Below, one piece after another: positions 1 to 5,422 of a stretch of 5,653 nt of DNA. Below the pieces are notes generated by a model, which saw nothing but the letters and a program-made list of their open reading frames with translations, had not been told where the DNA came from and ran no database searches. Position numbers and translations under genes: made by a program. Source of the DNA: Pseudomonadota bacterium (lineage in GTDB: Bacteria > Pseudomonadota > Alphaproteobacteria > UBA9219 > RGZA01); NCBI GenBank assembly GCA_016195205.1, contig JACQAB010000230.1:1-5653 (forward strand). Reading direction: 5' to 3'. Positions within the stretch are counted from its first letter, which is position 1. Each line of letters opens with the position of its first letter.

Positions 1-401
1 ACGGTGAAGCCTTTTTTCACCAGAGTTTCCGCGGCGCGCAAAAGTTCCGCCGCGTCGGGGTAAAGCGTTTCGCGCTCGCCCACCACTTCCAGTTTCACCC
101 AATCGGTTTGCAGCGCCTCGCGCGCCAGCTCGGCGGCGAAAACGGCTTCTTCCGCCGTGTAACATCCGGCGGTGTTGGGAAGGAGGGTATAGGCTTTTTC
201 GCGCAGCAGGTTCTGCACCGATAAATTACGCGCGTCTTTGCCGGCCTGCAGGTTGATGCGCCGCACCGCCACGGTGACGATCTGCGCGCGGCTCTCGATC
301 AGCGCCTGCATCATCACCTGCTGGCTGGAAAACCCGCTCGAGCCCATCAGCAAGCGGCTTTCAAAGTTTTTTCCGGCGAGAAGGAAAGGATCGTTGGTCA
401 T
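1..401 (-). CDS. thiG: Thiazole synthase ThiG, N-terminal half (runs off the left edge)
   Basis: ThiG builds the thiazole phosphate moiety of thiamin in the cytoplasm from 1-deoxy-D-xylulose 5-phosphate, dehydroglycine and ThiS-thiocarboxylate. The first 133 residues are visible. They include the family segment SRLLMGSSGF near residues 16-24, IVTVAVRR at 41-48, the very typical LLPNTAGCYTAEEAV at 73-87, and VKLEV at 102-106. By family knowledge, Lys103 in that last segment is the lysine that forms the Schiff base with the sugar phosphate. The rest of the (beta/alpha)8 barrel lies beyond the window; the family is usually about 255-265 residues long. The ATG follows the thiS stop after a single base (TGAGATG) and has a G-rich ribosome-binding stretch (GGGGGGA) inside the end of thiS, so coupled translation is likely. 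No frameshift is seen. Identification is firm. Confidence 0.95.
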   Translation of the reverse strand, partial: MTNDPFLLAGKNFESRLLMGSSGFSSQQVMMQALIESRAQIVTVAVRRINLQAGKDARNLSVQNLLREKAYTLLPNTAGCYTAEEAVFAAELAREALQTDWVKLEVVGERETLYPDAAELLRAAETLVKKGFT

Positions 402-402
402 C

Positions 403-609
403 TCATCCCCCCGCGAATGGCCGGACGATGTCGATGTTGTCGTTTTCGGCCAACTGCACCTCACCCCAAGCGCTTTTGGGAATGATGTTTCCGTTGCGGG
501 CGACGGCGATGGAATTCCAGTCCTCGCGCGGCACAGCTTCCATCTCCAGCACGCTGGGAATAGACAGGGTTTTCATTTCCCGGCTTTGTCCGTTAATGTT
601 CAACTTCAT
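403..609 (-). CDS. thiS: Sulfur carrier protein ThiS
   Basis: ThiS is a small ubiquitin-fold protein. Its C-terminal glycine is adenylated (normally by ThiF) and converted to a thiocarboxylate that donates sulfur to the thiazole ring made by ThiG. The predicted 68 residues begin MKLNINGQ and end NDNIDIVRPFAGG, matching the family ending of an acidic residue, a hydrophobic I-x-I-V strand, a proline and the essential terminal Gly-Gly. A longer in-frame start exists 60 bases upstream, but it would overlap thiO and add an arginine-rich tail absent from the family, so the ATG at 609 is chosen. That ATG sits one base after the thiO stop (TAGCATG) and has no clear Shine-Dalgarno of its own, which fits reinitiation from thiO. 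Length and neighbours agree with ThiS. The adenylating partner ThiF is not in the window. Confidence 0.95.
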   Translation of the reverse strand: MKLNINGQSREMKTLSIPSVLEMEAVPREDWNSIAVARNGNIIPKSAWGEVQLAENDNIDIVRPFAGG

Positions 610-610
610 G

Positions 611-1732
611 CTATTTAAAGCGCGCCATGGTAAAGGGCGCAGCAATCTCCTGCAAAATACCTTTATCAATATACTCCGCCATGACCCCGGCGATAAGGGG
701 GGTTAGAAGAATGCCGTGGCGGTGCTGGCCGGTGGCAAAACTAAGGCCGCCAATGCCGCTTCCGCCTAAAATGGGCGCATCATCCGTGCTGGTGGGGCGC
801 AACCCCGTCCAGCTTTCGATCAGCGGCAGTTCTTCGATGCCGGGCAGGATTTCAAAAGCTTCCCTTAGCAGATGCAAAACGCTTCCGGCGCGCTGCACCT
901 CTTCAAAGCCCTTGTCTTCCATGGTCGCGCCTATTACCAGACGGCCATCGGTGCGGGGCACCAGATACACCCGCGGTGTCCACAGCACATGGCGCAAAAT
1001 GGGCTTCCCTAAGTCCATCTGCAGGGCCAGCATCTGCCCCTTTAGCGGATAAACCGGCGGCAAAAAGTTTTCTGGCAGGCCTTTAATGGAACCGCTCCAG
1101 GCCCCGGCCGCCAGCAATAGATGCGCGGCGGGAATTTTATGCCCCTTGCTGACAAACCCCGCCACCGAATTTCTTTCTATCAGAACTTCCTCAACCGGCG
1201 TGTATTCGTGAATTTTCACGCCCGCCTTGCGGCAGGCGGAAAGCAGCGCCACCACCAAGGCGCGGTTGTCGACCTGATGGTCTTCGGGGCTAAGCAGCGC
1301 GCCATAGGCGCGCGGGTTGATGCAGGGTTCGCGCTCCAGCAACTGGGCGCGGTCCAGCCATTCCAGAATCATGCCGTGCTTGCTCAGATAATCATGCCGC
1401 TGGCGAAGGATGCCCATGTCGTCGCGCTCACGCGCGGCGAACAGCGTGCCGCTTTCGATGTAGCCGACGGCGTGGCTGGAAACCGTTTCCAGCTCATGCG
1501 CGAAATCGGGCCAGAGTTCCTGGGATTCCAGCAGGAAGGGCAGAAGCTTCTCTTCGCCCGGTTCCGATTCCAGAATGGCGGCCAGCATTCCCGCCGCCGC
1601 CCAGCTGGCCCCGTGGCCCGCCGCGCCTTTGTCGTAAATATCCACGTCCCATCCGGCCTGGGACAGCCGCCAGCCGATGGAAAGCCCGGCGACGCCCGCG
1701 CCAACGATATGAAGATGCTTATGAAAAGACAT
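611..1732 (-). CDS. thiO: Glycine oxidase ThiO (FAD-dependent)
   Basis: ThiO oxidises glycine with O2 to dehydroglycine, which feeds ThiG. From the chosen start the protein has 373 residues, normal for the DAO family. Visible motifs are the FAD-binding Rossmann loop HIVGAGVAGLSIGWRL at residues 8-23, the acidic end of the second strand (DIYDKG, 31-36), GASWAAAGML at 41-50, SWTGLRPTSTDDAPILGG at 307-324, and ATGQHRHGILLTP at 333-345. Arg312 and Arg338 lie where ThiO enzymes bind the substrate carboxylate. The last motif differs from the common GHYRNG form (GQHRHG here). In-frame starts further up (ATG at 1774, TTG at 1807) would add a basic leader before the Rossmann fold and are disfavoured. 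The 1732 ATG, however, has no Shine-Dalgarno and is preceded directly by a palindrome. The gene is first in a thiO-thiS-thiG run. Glycine oxidase is preferred over other DAO-family oxidases because of its neighbours. Confidence 0.93.
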   Translation of the reverse strand: MSFHKHLHIVGAGVAGLSIGWRLSQAGWDVDIYDKGAAGHGASWAAAGMLAAILESEPGEEKLLPFLLESQELWPDFAHELETVSSHAVGYIESGTLFAARERDDMGILRQRHDYLSKHGMILEWLDRAQLLEREPCINPRAYGALLSPEDHQVDNRALVVALLSACRKAGVKIHEYTPVEEVLIERNSVAGFVSKGHKIPAAHLLLAAGAWSGSIKGLPENFLPPVYPLKGQMLALQMDLGKPILRHVLWTPRVYLVPRTDGRLVIGATMEDKGFEEVQRAGSVLHLLREAFEILPGIEELPLIESWTGLRPTSTDDAPILGGSGIGGLSFATGQHRHGILLTPLIAGVMAEYIDKGILQEIAAPFTMARFK

Positions 1733-1747
1733 CCAGCTATTAGCTGG
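1733..1747. promoter_or_regulatory. Perfect palindrome abutting the thiO start codon
   Basis: CCAGCTATTAGCTGG is a perfect dyad with 7-base arms and a single central base. Its inner edge touches the thiO ATG (1730-1732). In mRNA the same bases can form a five-pair hairpin (CCAGC/GCUGG) with loop UAAUA immediately before AUG. It could be an operator or a translation-limiting hairpin that replaces the missing Shine-Dalgarno region. The dyad is directly visible; a regulatory role is inference. Confidence 0.4.
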
Positions 1748-1825
1748 AAAAACCCGTCTTCGCACAAGGGCCATGAAAGGGCGCAACAAATCCGCGCGGA
1801 GAAGCAAGTGCTTTGAAAGGGGTGA

Positions 1826-2257
1826 TCAGCGCCACGGCCCCGAACGCGTCACCTGAAGAACAAGTTCGTTGCTGGATATTTTTCCGGCAGCGTCTTTTGC
1901 CATGACCAGTATTTTGAAAACACCCTGGGCGTCTTTCGGAATGGTGATGTCGCCCGACATTTTCGGCGGGGTGATTTCAACCGCGATATCCGGTCCGGCA
2001 ATAAAGATCGAGACCGGGTTAAACCCGTTCGCGGGCTTGAGGGTGACGGTAACGTTTTGCCCCGCGTCAACGGTTGACCCCGCGGCGGGCTCAATGATCG
2101 AGAAATTAGAGGATGGAAGGCGTTTGGGTGTCTGGTTGAAGACAGAGGGGACATCGGCTGCCCAAGCGGTCGCGCCCCCCATCAGGGCCAGAATCAGGAT
2201 AAGAAACGGAAATTTCCAGCGCAGACGAACTCCATGACGGTAGAACCCGGAAATCAT
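1826..2257 (-). CDS. Exported protein with a single Ig-like domain, function unknown
   Basis: No specific family is recognised. The predicted 143-residue protein begins with a basic n-region (RHGVRLRWK), then a hydrophobic core FPFLILILALMGGATAWA ending in a signal-peptidase I type site (AWA, then AD, about residues 33/34). The mature part of about 110 residues looks like a bacterial Ig or cadherin-like beta sandwich at roughly 51-137: NFSIIEPAAGSTVDAGQNVT, alternating strands VTVTLKP, VSIFIAG and FKILVMAKDAAGKISSNE, and a final strand LVLQV. Such domains usually mediate binding or structure outside the cytoplasm. The ATG at 2257 is preferred because the open frame further upstream (to 2404) would put about 50 non-secretory residues before the signal peptide and would overlap the divergent gene. 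It lacks an obvious Shine-Dalgarno. The gene lies 93 bases before thiO on the same strand, so co-transcription is possible, but the products share no evident pathway. Confidence 0.7.
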   Translation of the reverse strand: MISGFYRHGVRLRWKFPFLILILALMGGATAWAADVPSVFNQTPKRLPSSNFSIIEPAAGSTVDAGQNVTVTLKPANGFNPVSIFIAGPDIAVEITPPKMSGDITIPKDAQGVFKILVMAKDAAGKISSNELVLQVTRSGPWR

Positions 2258-2272
2258 ACACAGGGAATTCAA

Positions 2273-2289
2273 AAATAAACCGGTTATTT
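2273..2289. promoter_or_regulatory. AACCGGTT-centred palindrome between divergent genes
   Basis: AACCGGTT (2278-2285) is a perfect 8-base palindrome. It extends on both sides by AAAT and ATTT if one base (2277) is bulged. It overlaps the candidate -10 box of the Ig-like gene and lies between two divergent genes, so it could be an operator. The symmetry is seen; the function is inferred. Confidence 0.3.
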
Positions 2290-2302
2290 GCCGAGTCTGC
2301 AA
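2274..2302 (-). promoter_or_regulatory. Candidate promoter for the Ig-like protein gene
   Basis: On the minus strand TTGCAG (2302-2297) and TTTATT (2279-2274) are separated by 17 bases, a sigma-70-like arrangement with imperfect boxes. Transcription would begin near 2267, leaving a leader of only about ten bases before the ATG at 2257, consistent with the missing Shine-Dalgarno. Weakly supported. Confidence 0.25.
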
Positions 2303-2352
2303 ATGGCTACGCTGACAATAAGAATATGCTTTTGCCATGGCGCGAAGTATGA

Positions 2353-3996
2353 ATGAAGAAAATTCCGGCCACGGATAAGGACACCTGCTTGATGCCCCCC
2401 GCACCCGCCTCTTCCCCCACGCCTTTCAGCGGCAAATTTTTTACCGGGCTTGCCCTGCTGGGCACGGTGCTGGCGGTGTGGGCGGCGGTCTGGCGCATTG
2501 AGGGACTGTCTTTTTTCGTTTATGACGACACCTATATTTTCCTGCGCTATGCCGCCAATTTTCTGCATACCGGGCTTTTGCACTGGAATCTGGGTGACGC
2601 GGTGGAGGGATACACCAACCCGCTGCATCTTCTGTTGATCACCATTCTGGGCGCCTGTGACGTGGATCTGCTGAATGCCGCGCATCTGGTCAATGGCGCG
2701 GCCTATGCCGGATGCGTGGCGGTGCTGTATTGGGCGTTGTTGCCGCGTTTGGGATGGAAGGTGGCGCTGCTGCCCGCGGGGTTGATGGCGGCCTATCCGG
2801 CGCTGATCGCCTGGGTATGGGGTGGCATGGAAGTGCCGCTGACGGTTTTTCTTCTTCTCTGCGGCCATGTGACCGTGCTGCGCGCGTTTCTTGACCCGGC
2901 CGCGCGCGATATGCGGCAGGTGGCGATTAGCGCGGTTTTCTTTTCTCTGGCCATGCTGAACCGTCTGGACAATGCGCTGTTCGCCGCGCCCGCGGCGCTG
3001 GCCTGGCTTTACCTTTGCCGCCTGGACAGGAAAAAGTTTTTGCTGTTTTGCGGCATTCTGACGGGCGTACTGGCGGCGCATACGCTGCAGCGTTTCCTGA
3101 TGTATGGTGATGTTCTACCCAACACTTTTTACGCCAAGGTGGTGGGAACCCCTGCCGTCACCCTGGAGAACGGATGGCGCTATGTGTATCGCGGCTTGAG
3201 TGAATTTCCGTTCTTCTATACCGGTGGGCTTGGCGCCTTACTGGCCCTGGCGTTGTTCAGGCCTGCCCTACGGGCGTTTGTGATTTATGCCTTCGGCGGC
3301 ATCGTCCTCAGCACGCTTTATCTGGTGGCGATCGGCGGCGATTTCATGCCCGGCCACCGTTTCATGATGCCGTGGCTGCCGGCTTGCATGCTGGCACTGG
3401 GGTTGCTTCTGGAAAAACCGCAGGAAGATAAGCATAAGCAACAGGCCCTGCGCTATGCGGGGCTGGTGCTTTGCCTGGTTTTGCTGAAGGCCACTTTTAT
3501 TTTGCCCGAAGGGTTGCGGTCGATTGACGGCACGGCGCTGGGTGGGGAAACGGTGGGCAAATACATTGCCACGCACTGGCCTTCGGGAAAAACCATTGCA
3601 TTGAACGCCGCAGGGGCCATCCCCTATTTCAACCTCGACAAAACCTTTATCGACATGCTGGGCCTGAATGACCGGCATATTGCGCGGCGGAAAATGCCCG
3701 ATCTGAATCTGGTATGGCAGAAAAAACCCGGCCACGGCAAGGGCGATGGCGCCTATGTGCTGGGCCGCGCGCCCGATTTTATTATTCTAAGCAGCGTCTC
3801 GGGTGATAACGGCTTTGACACGCCGGTTTTGCCCAGCGATGCGGAAATCCGGCCACTGCCGGAATTCCGCCGCTGTTATCACAAGGAAATTGTGCCCTTG
3901 CCTTGGCCGGAAGTCATTCGCAAGCAGGGCCTGAAGAAAGAGCCGAACTTTTTCTTCGCCTATTACCGCCGGGTTTGTCCTAAGCCGGGTTCCTGA
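2353..3996 (+). CDS. Polytopic membrane glycosyltransferase, GT-C superfamily (AftB-like)
   Basis: Probably transfers a sugar from a polyprenyl-phosphate donor on the periplasmic face of the inner membrane; acceptor and sugar cannot be read from sequence. The 547-residue protein has a cytoplasmic tail, a first membrane segment at about 29-47, then the conserved first loop FVYDDTYIFLRYAANF (55-70) with a DD pair (58-59), the usual GT-C catalytic acidic site, followed by GDAVEGYTNPLHLLL (81-95). Many hydrophobic segments follow to about residue 385, with family-like YGDVLPNTFYAKV (251-263) and GGDFMPGHRFMMPWLPA (328-344). The C-terminal soluble part has NAAGAIPYFN (418-427), IDMLGLNDRHIARR (433-446) and HGKGDGAYVLGRAPDFIIL (461-479), a pattern known from large GT-C or mycobacterial AftB-type relatives. 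An alternative start at 2392 has a better ribosome-binding site and loses only 13 tail residues. Codon use is uniform and there is no frameshift. Confidence 0.85.
   Translation: MKKIPATDKDTCLMPPAPASSPTPFSGKFFTGLALLGTVLAVWAAVWRIEGLSFFVYDDTYIFLRYAANFLHTGLLHWNLGDAVEGYTNPLHLLLITILGACDVDLLNAAHLVNGAAYAGCVAVLYWALLPRLGWKVALLPAGLMAAYPALIAWVWGGMEVPLTVFLLLCGHVTVLRAFLDPAARDMRQVAISAVFFSLAMLNRLDNALFAAPAALAWLYLCRLDRKKFLLFCGILTGVLAAHTLQRFLMYGDVLPNTFYAKVVGTPAVTLENGWRYVYRGLSEFPFFYTGGLGALLALALFRPALRAFVIYAFGGIVLSTLYLVAIGGDFMPGHRFMMPWLPACMLALGLLLEKPQEDKHKQQALRYAGLVLCLVLLKATFILPEGLRSIDGTALGGETVGKYIATHWPSGKTIALNAAGAIPYFNLDKTFIDMLGLNDRHIARRKMPDLNLVWQKKPGHGKGDGAYVLGRAPDFIILSSVSGDNGFDTPVLPSDAEIRPLPEFRRCYHKEIVPLPWPEVIRKQGLKKEPNFFFAYYRRVCPKPGS
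2377..2381 (+). promoter_or_regulatory. Ribosome-binding site for an alternative glycosyltransferase start
   Basis: AAGGA lies 10 bases before an in-frame ATG at 2392. The ATG at 2353 has only a weak GCGAAG upstream. If 2392 is the true start, the protein is 534 residues and begins MPPAPASS, shortly before the first membrane segment. Sequence alone does not settle this. Confidence 0.4.
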
Positions 3997-4009
3997 TCAC
4001 TGCGGAACC
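3988..4009. other. Inverted repeat spanning two abutting convergent stop codons
   Basis: GGTTCC (3988-3993) and GGAACC (4004-4009) are perfect inverted repeats. The 10-base loop starts with TGATCA (3994-3999), which contains the TGA stop of the plus-strand glycosyltransferase and, on the other strand, the TGA stop of the minus-strand secreted protein. The hairpin could slow polymerase from either side, but neither side carries a T tract, so it is not a classical intrinsic terminator. Confidence 0.4.
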
Positions 4010-4749
4010 GCGCGCCAGGGCACGTAGCACTCATCCACATAGGGGTAATAGCCGGAAGGATCGGCGCAGTAATACCAGTAGCCCGGCGCATAGCTGGCGC
4101 TTTCGATCACGATCTGGGGCGCATAAGGATCGGGGTAGGGGTAGATGGGGTGCGAGTAGAAATAGAGCAGATTGCCTACCGCCCACCACCAGCCGTCGCG
4201 GCCATTATGGTGTCCGTGCCACCACTTCCCGCCGCGCCACGAACTGAAATCACGGTGATGAAACTCGCGGATGTCGCGGTCGCGATCCCAGCCGCGCCAG
4301 TGATTGTTGACGATTACGCGAGTATTAAAGTGGTCGTTATGGCTTTCACGGCGGTCGTTGTCCCGGTGATGATCGCGTCCCCAGTCACGGCTGTCACGAT
4401 TCCAATCGTGACTGTCGCGATGTTCGTCGCGGTCGTTGTCGGTGCGGGTGTTATTACGATCATGGTCATGGCGGTCATTATCATGGCGATTATTGTCATG
4501 CCGGTCATTGTCATGATGATCGTTATTATGAAGGTCATTATCGTTATCATCGCGCACCCGGAAAAGCCTTACCTGGGTTTGTGACTGAACCGCCGGAGGA
4601 TTATTATTTTGATCGCGGTGGAACTGGGCAATGTCGCGGTGGAATTGCGCGGCAGGTTGCAACTGCGGATGATCGTAATCTTGGGCGAAAGCCGAAGCCC
4701 CGAAAGCGGGGATGAGCATGACGCCAAGCAGGAGGCTAAGTTTTTTCAT
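3997..4749 (-). CDS. Secreted His/Asp/Asn/Arg-rich repeat protein with a C-terminal two-cysteine aromatic motif
   Basis: A 250-residue protein of unknown function. It starts with a clean signal peptide (MKKLSLLLGVMLIPAFGASA, cleavage probably after AFA, about residue 22). Next comes a tandem heptad, AQFHRDI then AQFHRDQ (34-47). A strongly hydrophilic region (67-141) consists almost only of D, H, N and R, with five-residue repeats at 73-97. A W/G/H-rich stretch (150-190: HWRGWDRDRD, WRGGKWWHGHHNGRDGWWW) and an aromatic, proline-rich tail complete it. The tail ends YWYYCADPSGYYPYVDEC (224-241) and PWRAVP; from memory, this cysteine-bracketed YYPYV pattern recurs at the C-termini of small proteobacterial exported proteins. 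Histidine and aspartate density suggests binding of metal or polyanions, but no defined site is visible. It has a good ribosome-binding site and stands alone, converging on the glycosyltransferase. The low-complexity reading frame is supported by the signal peptide and conserved-looking ends. Confidence 0.8.
   Translation of the reverse strand: MKKLSLLLGVMLIPAFGASAFAQDYDHPQLQPAAQFHRDIAQFHRDQNNNPPAVQSQTQVRLFRVRDDNDNDLHNNDHHDNDRHDNNRHDNDRHDHDRNNTRTDNDRDEHRDSHDWNRDSRDWGRDHHRDNDRRESHNDHFNTRVIVNNHWRGWDRDRDIREFHHRDFSSWRGGKWWHGHHNGRDGWWWAVGNLLYFYSHPIYPYPDPYAPQIVIESASYAPGYWYYCADPSGYYPYVDECYVPWRAVPQ
4459..4533 (-). repeat. Five imperfect 15-base tandem repeats coding for LHNND, HHDND, RHDNN, RHDND, RHDHD
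   Basis: Inside the secreted-protein gene (residues 73-97), five successive 15-base units encode pentapeptides close to R-H-D-N-D. The wider D/H/N/R-rich segment covers 4330-4551. Synonymous third-base differences between units (GAC/GAT, CAT/CAC, AAT/AAC) show that the repeat is not a very recent expansion, though such units can still change number by slippage. Confidence 0.75.
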
Positions 4750-4756
4750 AGATGAT

Positions 4757-4760
4757 CTCC
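4757..4760 (-). promoter_or_regulatory. Ribosome-binding site of the secreted repeat protein
   Basis: On the minus strand GGAG is followed by seven bases and the ATG at 4749, a standard Shine-Dalgarno layout that fixes this start. I see no convincing -35/-10 pair between here and 4900. Confidence 0.6.
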
Positions 4761-4873
4761 ATAGAAGGGGGTGTAACGAAACCCTTGCCTTAATGACTAA
4801 TAGCGGAAAAAGGCGAAAGCTTGGAGACTTTGGGTGGTTTTAAGGATGGATTCCCATACGAAACGCGAACGGC

Positions 4874-4891
4874 GGCATAAAGAAGGCATAA
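4874..4891. repeat. Paired GGCATAA repeat, 11 bases apart, upstream of the secreted protein gene
   Basis: GGCATAA occurs at 4874-4880 and again at 4885-4891, one helical turn apart, in the non-coding stretch 4750-4899 that separates the secreted-protein start from the fragment ending at 4900. Direct repeats with this spacing are typical of tandem regulator binding sites. It could also be chance. Nothing else stands out in this stretch. Confidence 0.25.
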
Positions 4892-4899
4892 GGGCCGGG

Positions 4900-5082
4900 T
4901 TAGACCGTAAGCGGCTGGTCAGGATTAAACGGGAACTTCGCCCTTGGCCTGAAGGGAATGTCGTGATAACGCGCAGGCAGTTCAAGGAAGGTGAAGGACT
5001 GCGCCAGCCGGTCGGGGCTCAGGGATTCGGCGTCATCGCCACGCCAAATCACATAGTCTCCCGGATGCAGGCGAATTTTCAT
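4900..5082 (-). CDS. Hypothetical protein or C-terminal fragment of a truncated gene
   Basis: Not recognised. The frame looks coding because of GC-rich third positions and a balanced, globular composition: MKIRLHPGDYVIWRGDDA, then ESLSPDRLAQSFTFLELPAR, and an end YHDIPFRPRAKFPFNPDQ before the TAA at 4900-4902. Read from the ATG at 5082 it has only 60 residues. The same frame stays open upstream to 5193 without another ATG, and its upstream residues (SPADIPFITPEHALLGRKDE, before 5082) look like natural protein sequence up to about 5140, where the opposite strand begins to encode a recombinase tail. I therefore infer the C-terminal stub of a longer gene whose 5' part was lost at a recombination junction. 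The alternative is a small intact gene using the ATG at 5082 with GGAAAG five bases before it. The opposite-strand frame over the same bases has poorer coding character. Which reading is right is uncertain. Confidence 0.45.
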   Translation of the reverse strand: MKIRLHPGDYVIWRGDDAESLSPDRLAQSFTFLELPARYHDIPFRPRAKFPFNPDQPLTV

Positions 5083-5141
5083 TTCATCTTTCCGGCCCAG
5101 CAGGGCGTGTTCAGGTGTGATGAAAGGGATATCTGCGGGGC

Positions 5142-5369
5142 TATATCTGGAGAAAGAAGTATTTTGAAAACACGGCCCAGCTTGGCGACCTAGCTAAAGC
5201 CGAAAACAAGTCGGTGGATTACATGATGCAGTTGATCCAATTCAGCCTGATGGCCCCGGATCTGGCGTCGCGCATTCTCAAGGGCGATATCCCGGCGCAA
5301 GTGACGAGGGAAAGCCTCGTCTATAACTGGCCCAGTTCATGGGAAGAGCAGCACAAGCTGTTCGAATAA
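5142..5369 (+). pseudogene. C-terminal remnant of a serine-recombinase-like site-specific recombinase
   Basis: Read from about 5142 to the TAA at 5367-5369, one frame encodes about 75 residues without a suitable start. It begins YIWRKKYFEN and continues LGDLAKAENKSVDYMMQLIQ, then FSLMAPDLASRILKGDIPAQ and VTRESLVYNWPSSWEEQHKL. By family knowledge this matches the C-terminal end of a class of serine recombinases from proteobacteria and their mobile elements: a helix-turn-helix of the pattern I-A-E-L-A-x-x-E-x-v-s-x-s-Y-v, followed by L-A-P-D-I-v-x-A-I-L-x-G-x-q-P and a tail ending W-x-x-Q-x-x-x-F. The catalytic serine resolvase domain and the whole N-terminal part are absent. The frame is closed upstream by TGA at 5121-5123 and runs into sequence that codes on the other strand. 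It is therefore a broken gene, probably the edge of a decayed integrated element. The first ATG in frame (5223) would give only a 48-residue peptide. Confidence 0.7.
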
Positions 5370-5422
5370 CCGCCAGACAGTCCGGGTGAAAACGCAACTG
5401 TTCTCTGCGGTCAGGACTGGAT

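Noticed and set aside
1121..1816. Plus-strand 231-codon open frame across thiO
   Set aside because: Antisense of a well-conserved ThiO coding region, with no recognisable motif.
1748..1845. Possible TPP riboswitch before thiO (GGGG, GCTGATC and ACCCC in the right order)
   Set aside because: The invariant CUGAGA is not present, the second half (CCUGAUC, then GCG-AGGGA) is missing, and the first elements are the end of the preceding gene's coding sequence.
2284..3081. Minus-strand 265-codon open frame, rich in R, Q, H and G, inside the glycosyltransferase
   Set aside because: Its composition is typical of antisense to GC-rich membrane-protein codons, and the plus strand has clear family motifs throughout.
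4150..4584. Plus-strand open frame of 144 residues rich in V, I, M and A, resembling a membrane protein
   Set aside because: It is the exact antisense of the D/H/N/R-rich repeat; the complements of GAC, GAT, CAT and AAT codons read V, I, M and I, so the hydrophobic appearance is an artefact. The minus strand has a signal peptide and a ribosome-binding site.
4834..5193. Plus-strand 119-codon open frame in the right-hand region
   Set aside because: Its composition is basic and irregular, it runs across both the minus-strand fragment and the recombinase remnant in a different frame, and the minus-strand reading has better coding character.
5361..5400. TTCGAAT near 5361 as a tRNA T-loop or attachment core
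   Set aside because: It is the end of the recombinase frame, and the flanking bases do not pair as a T-stem.
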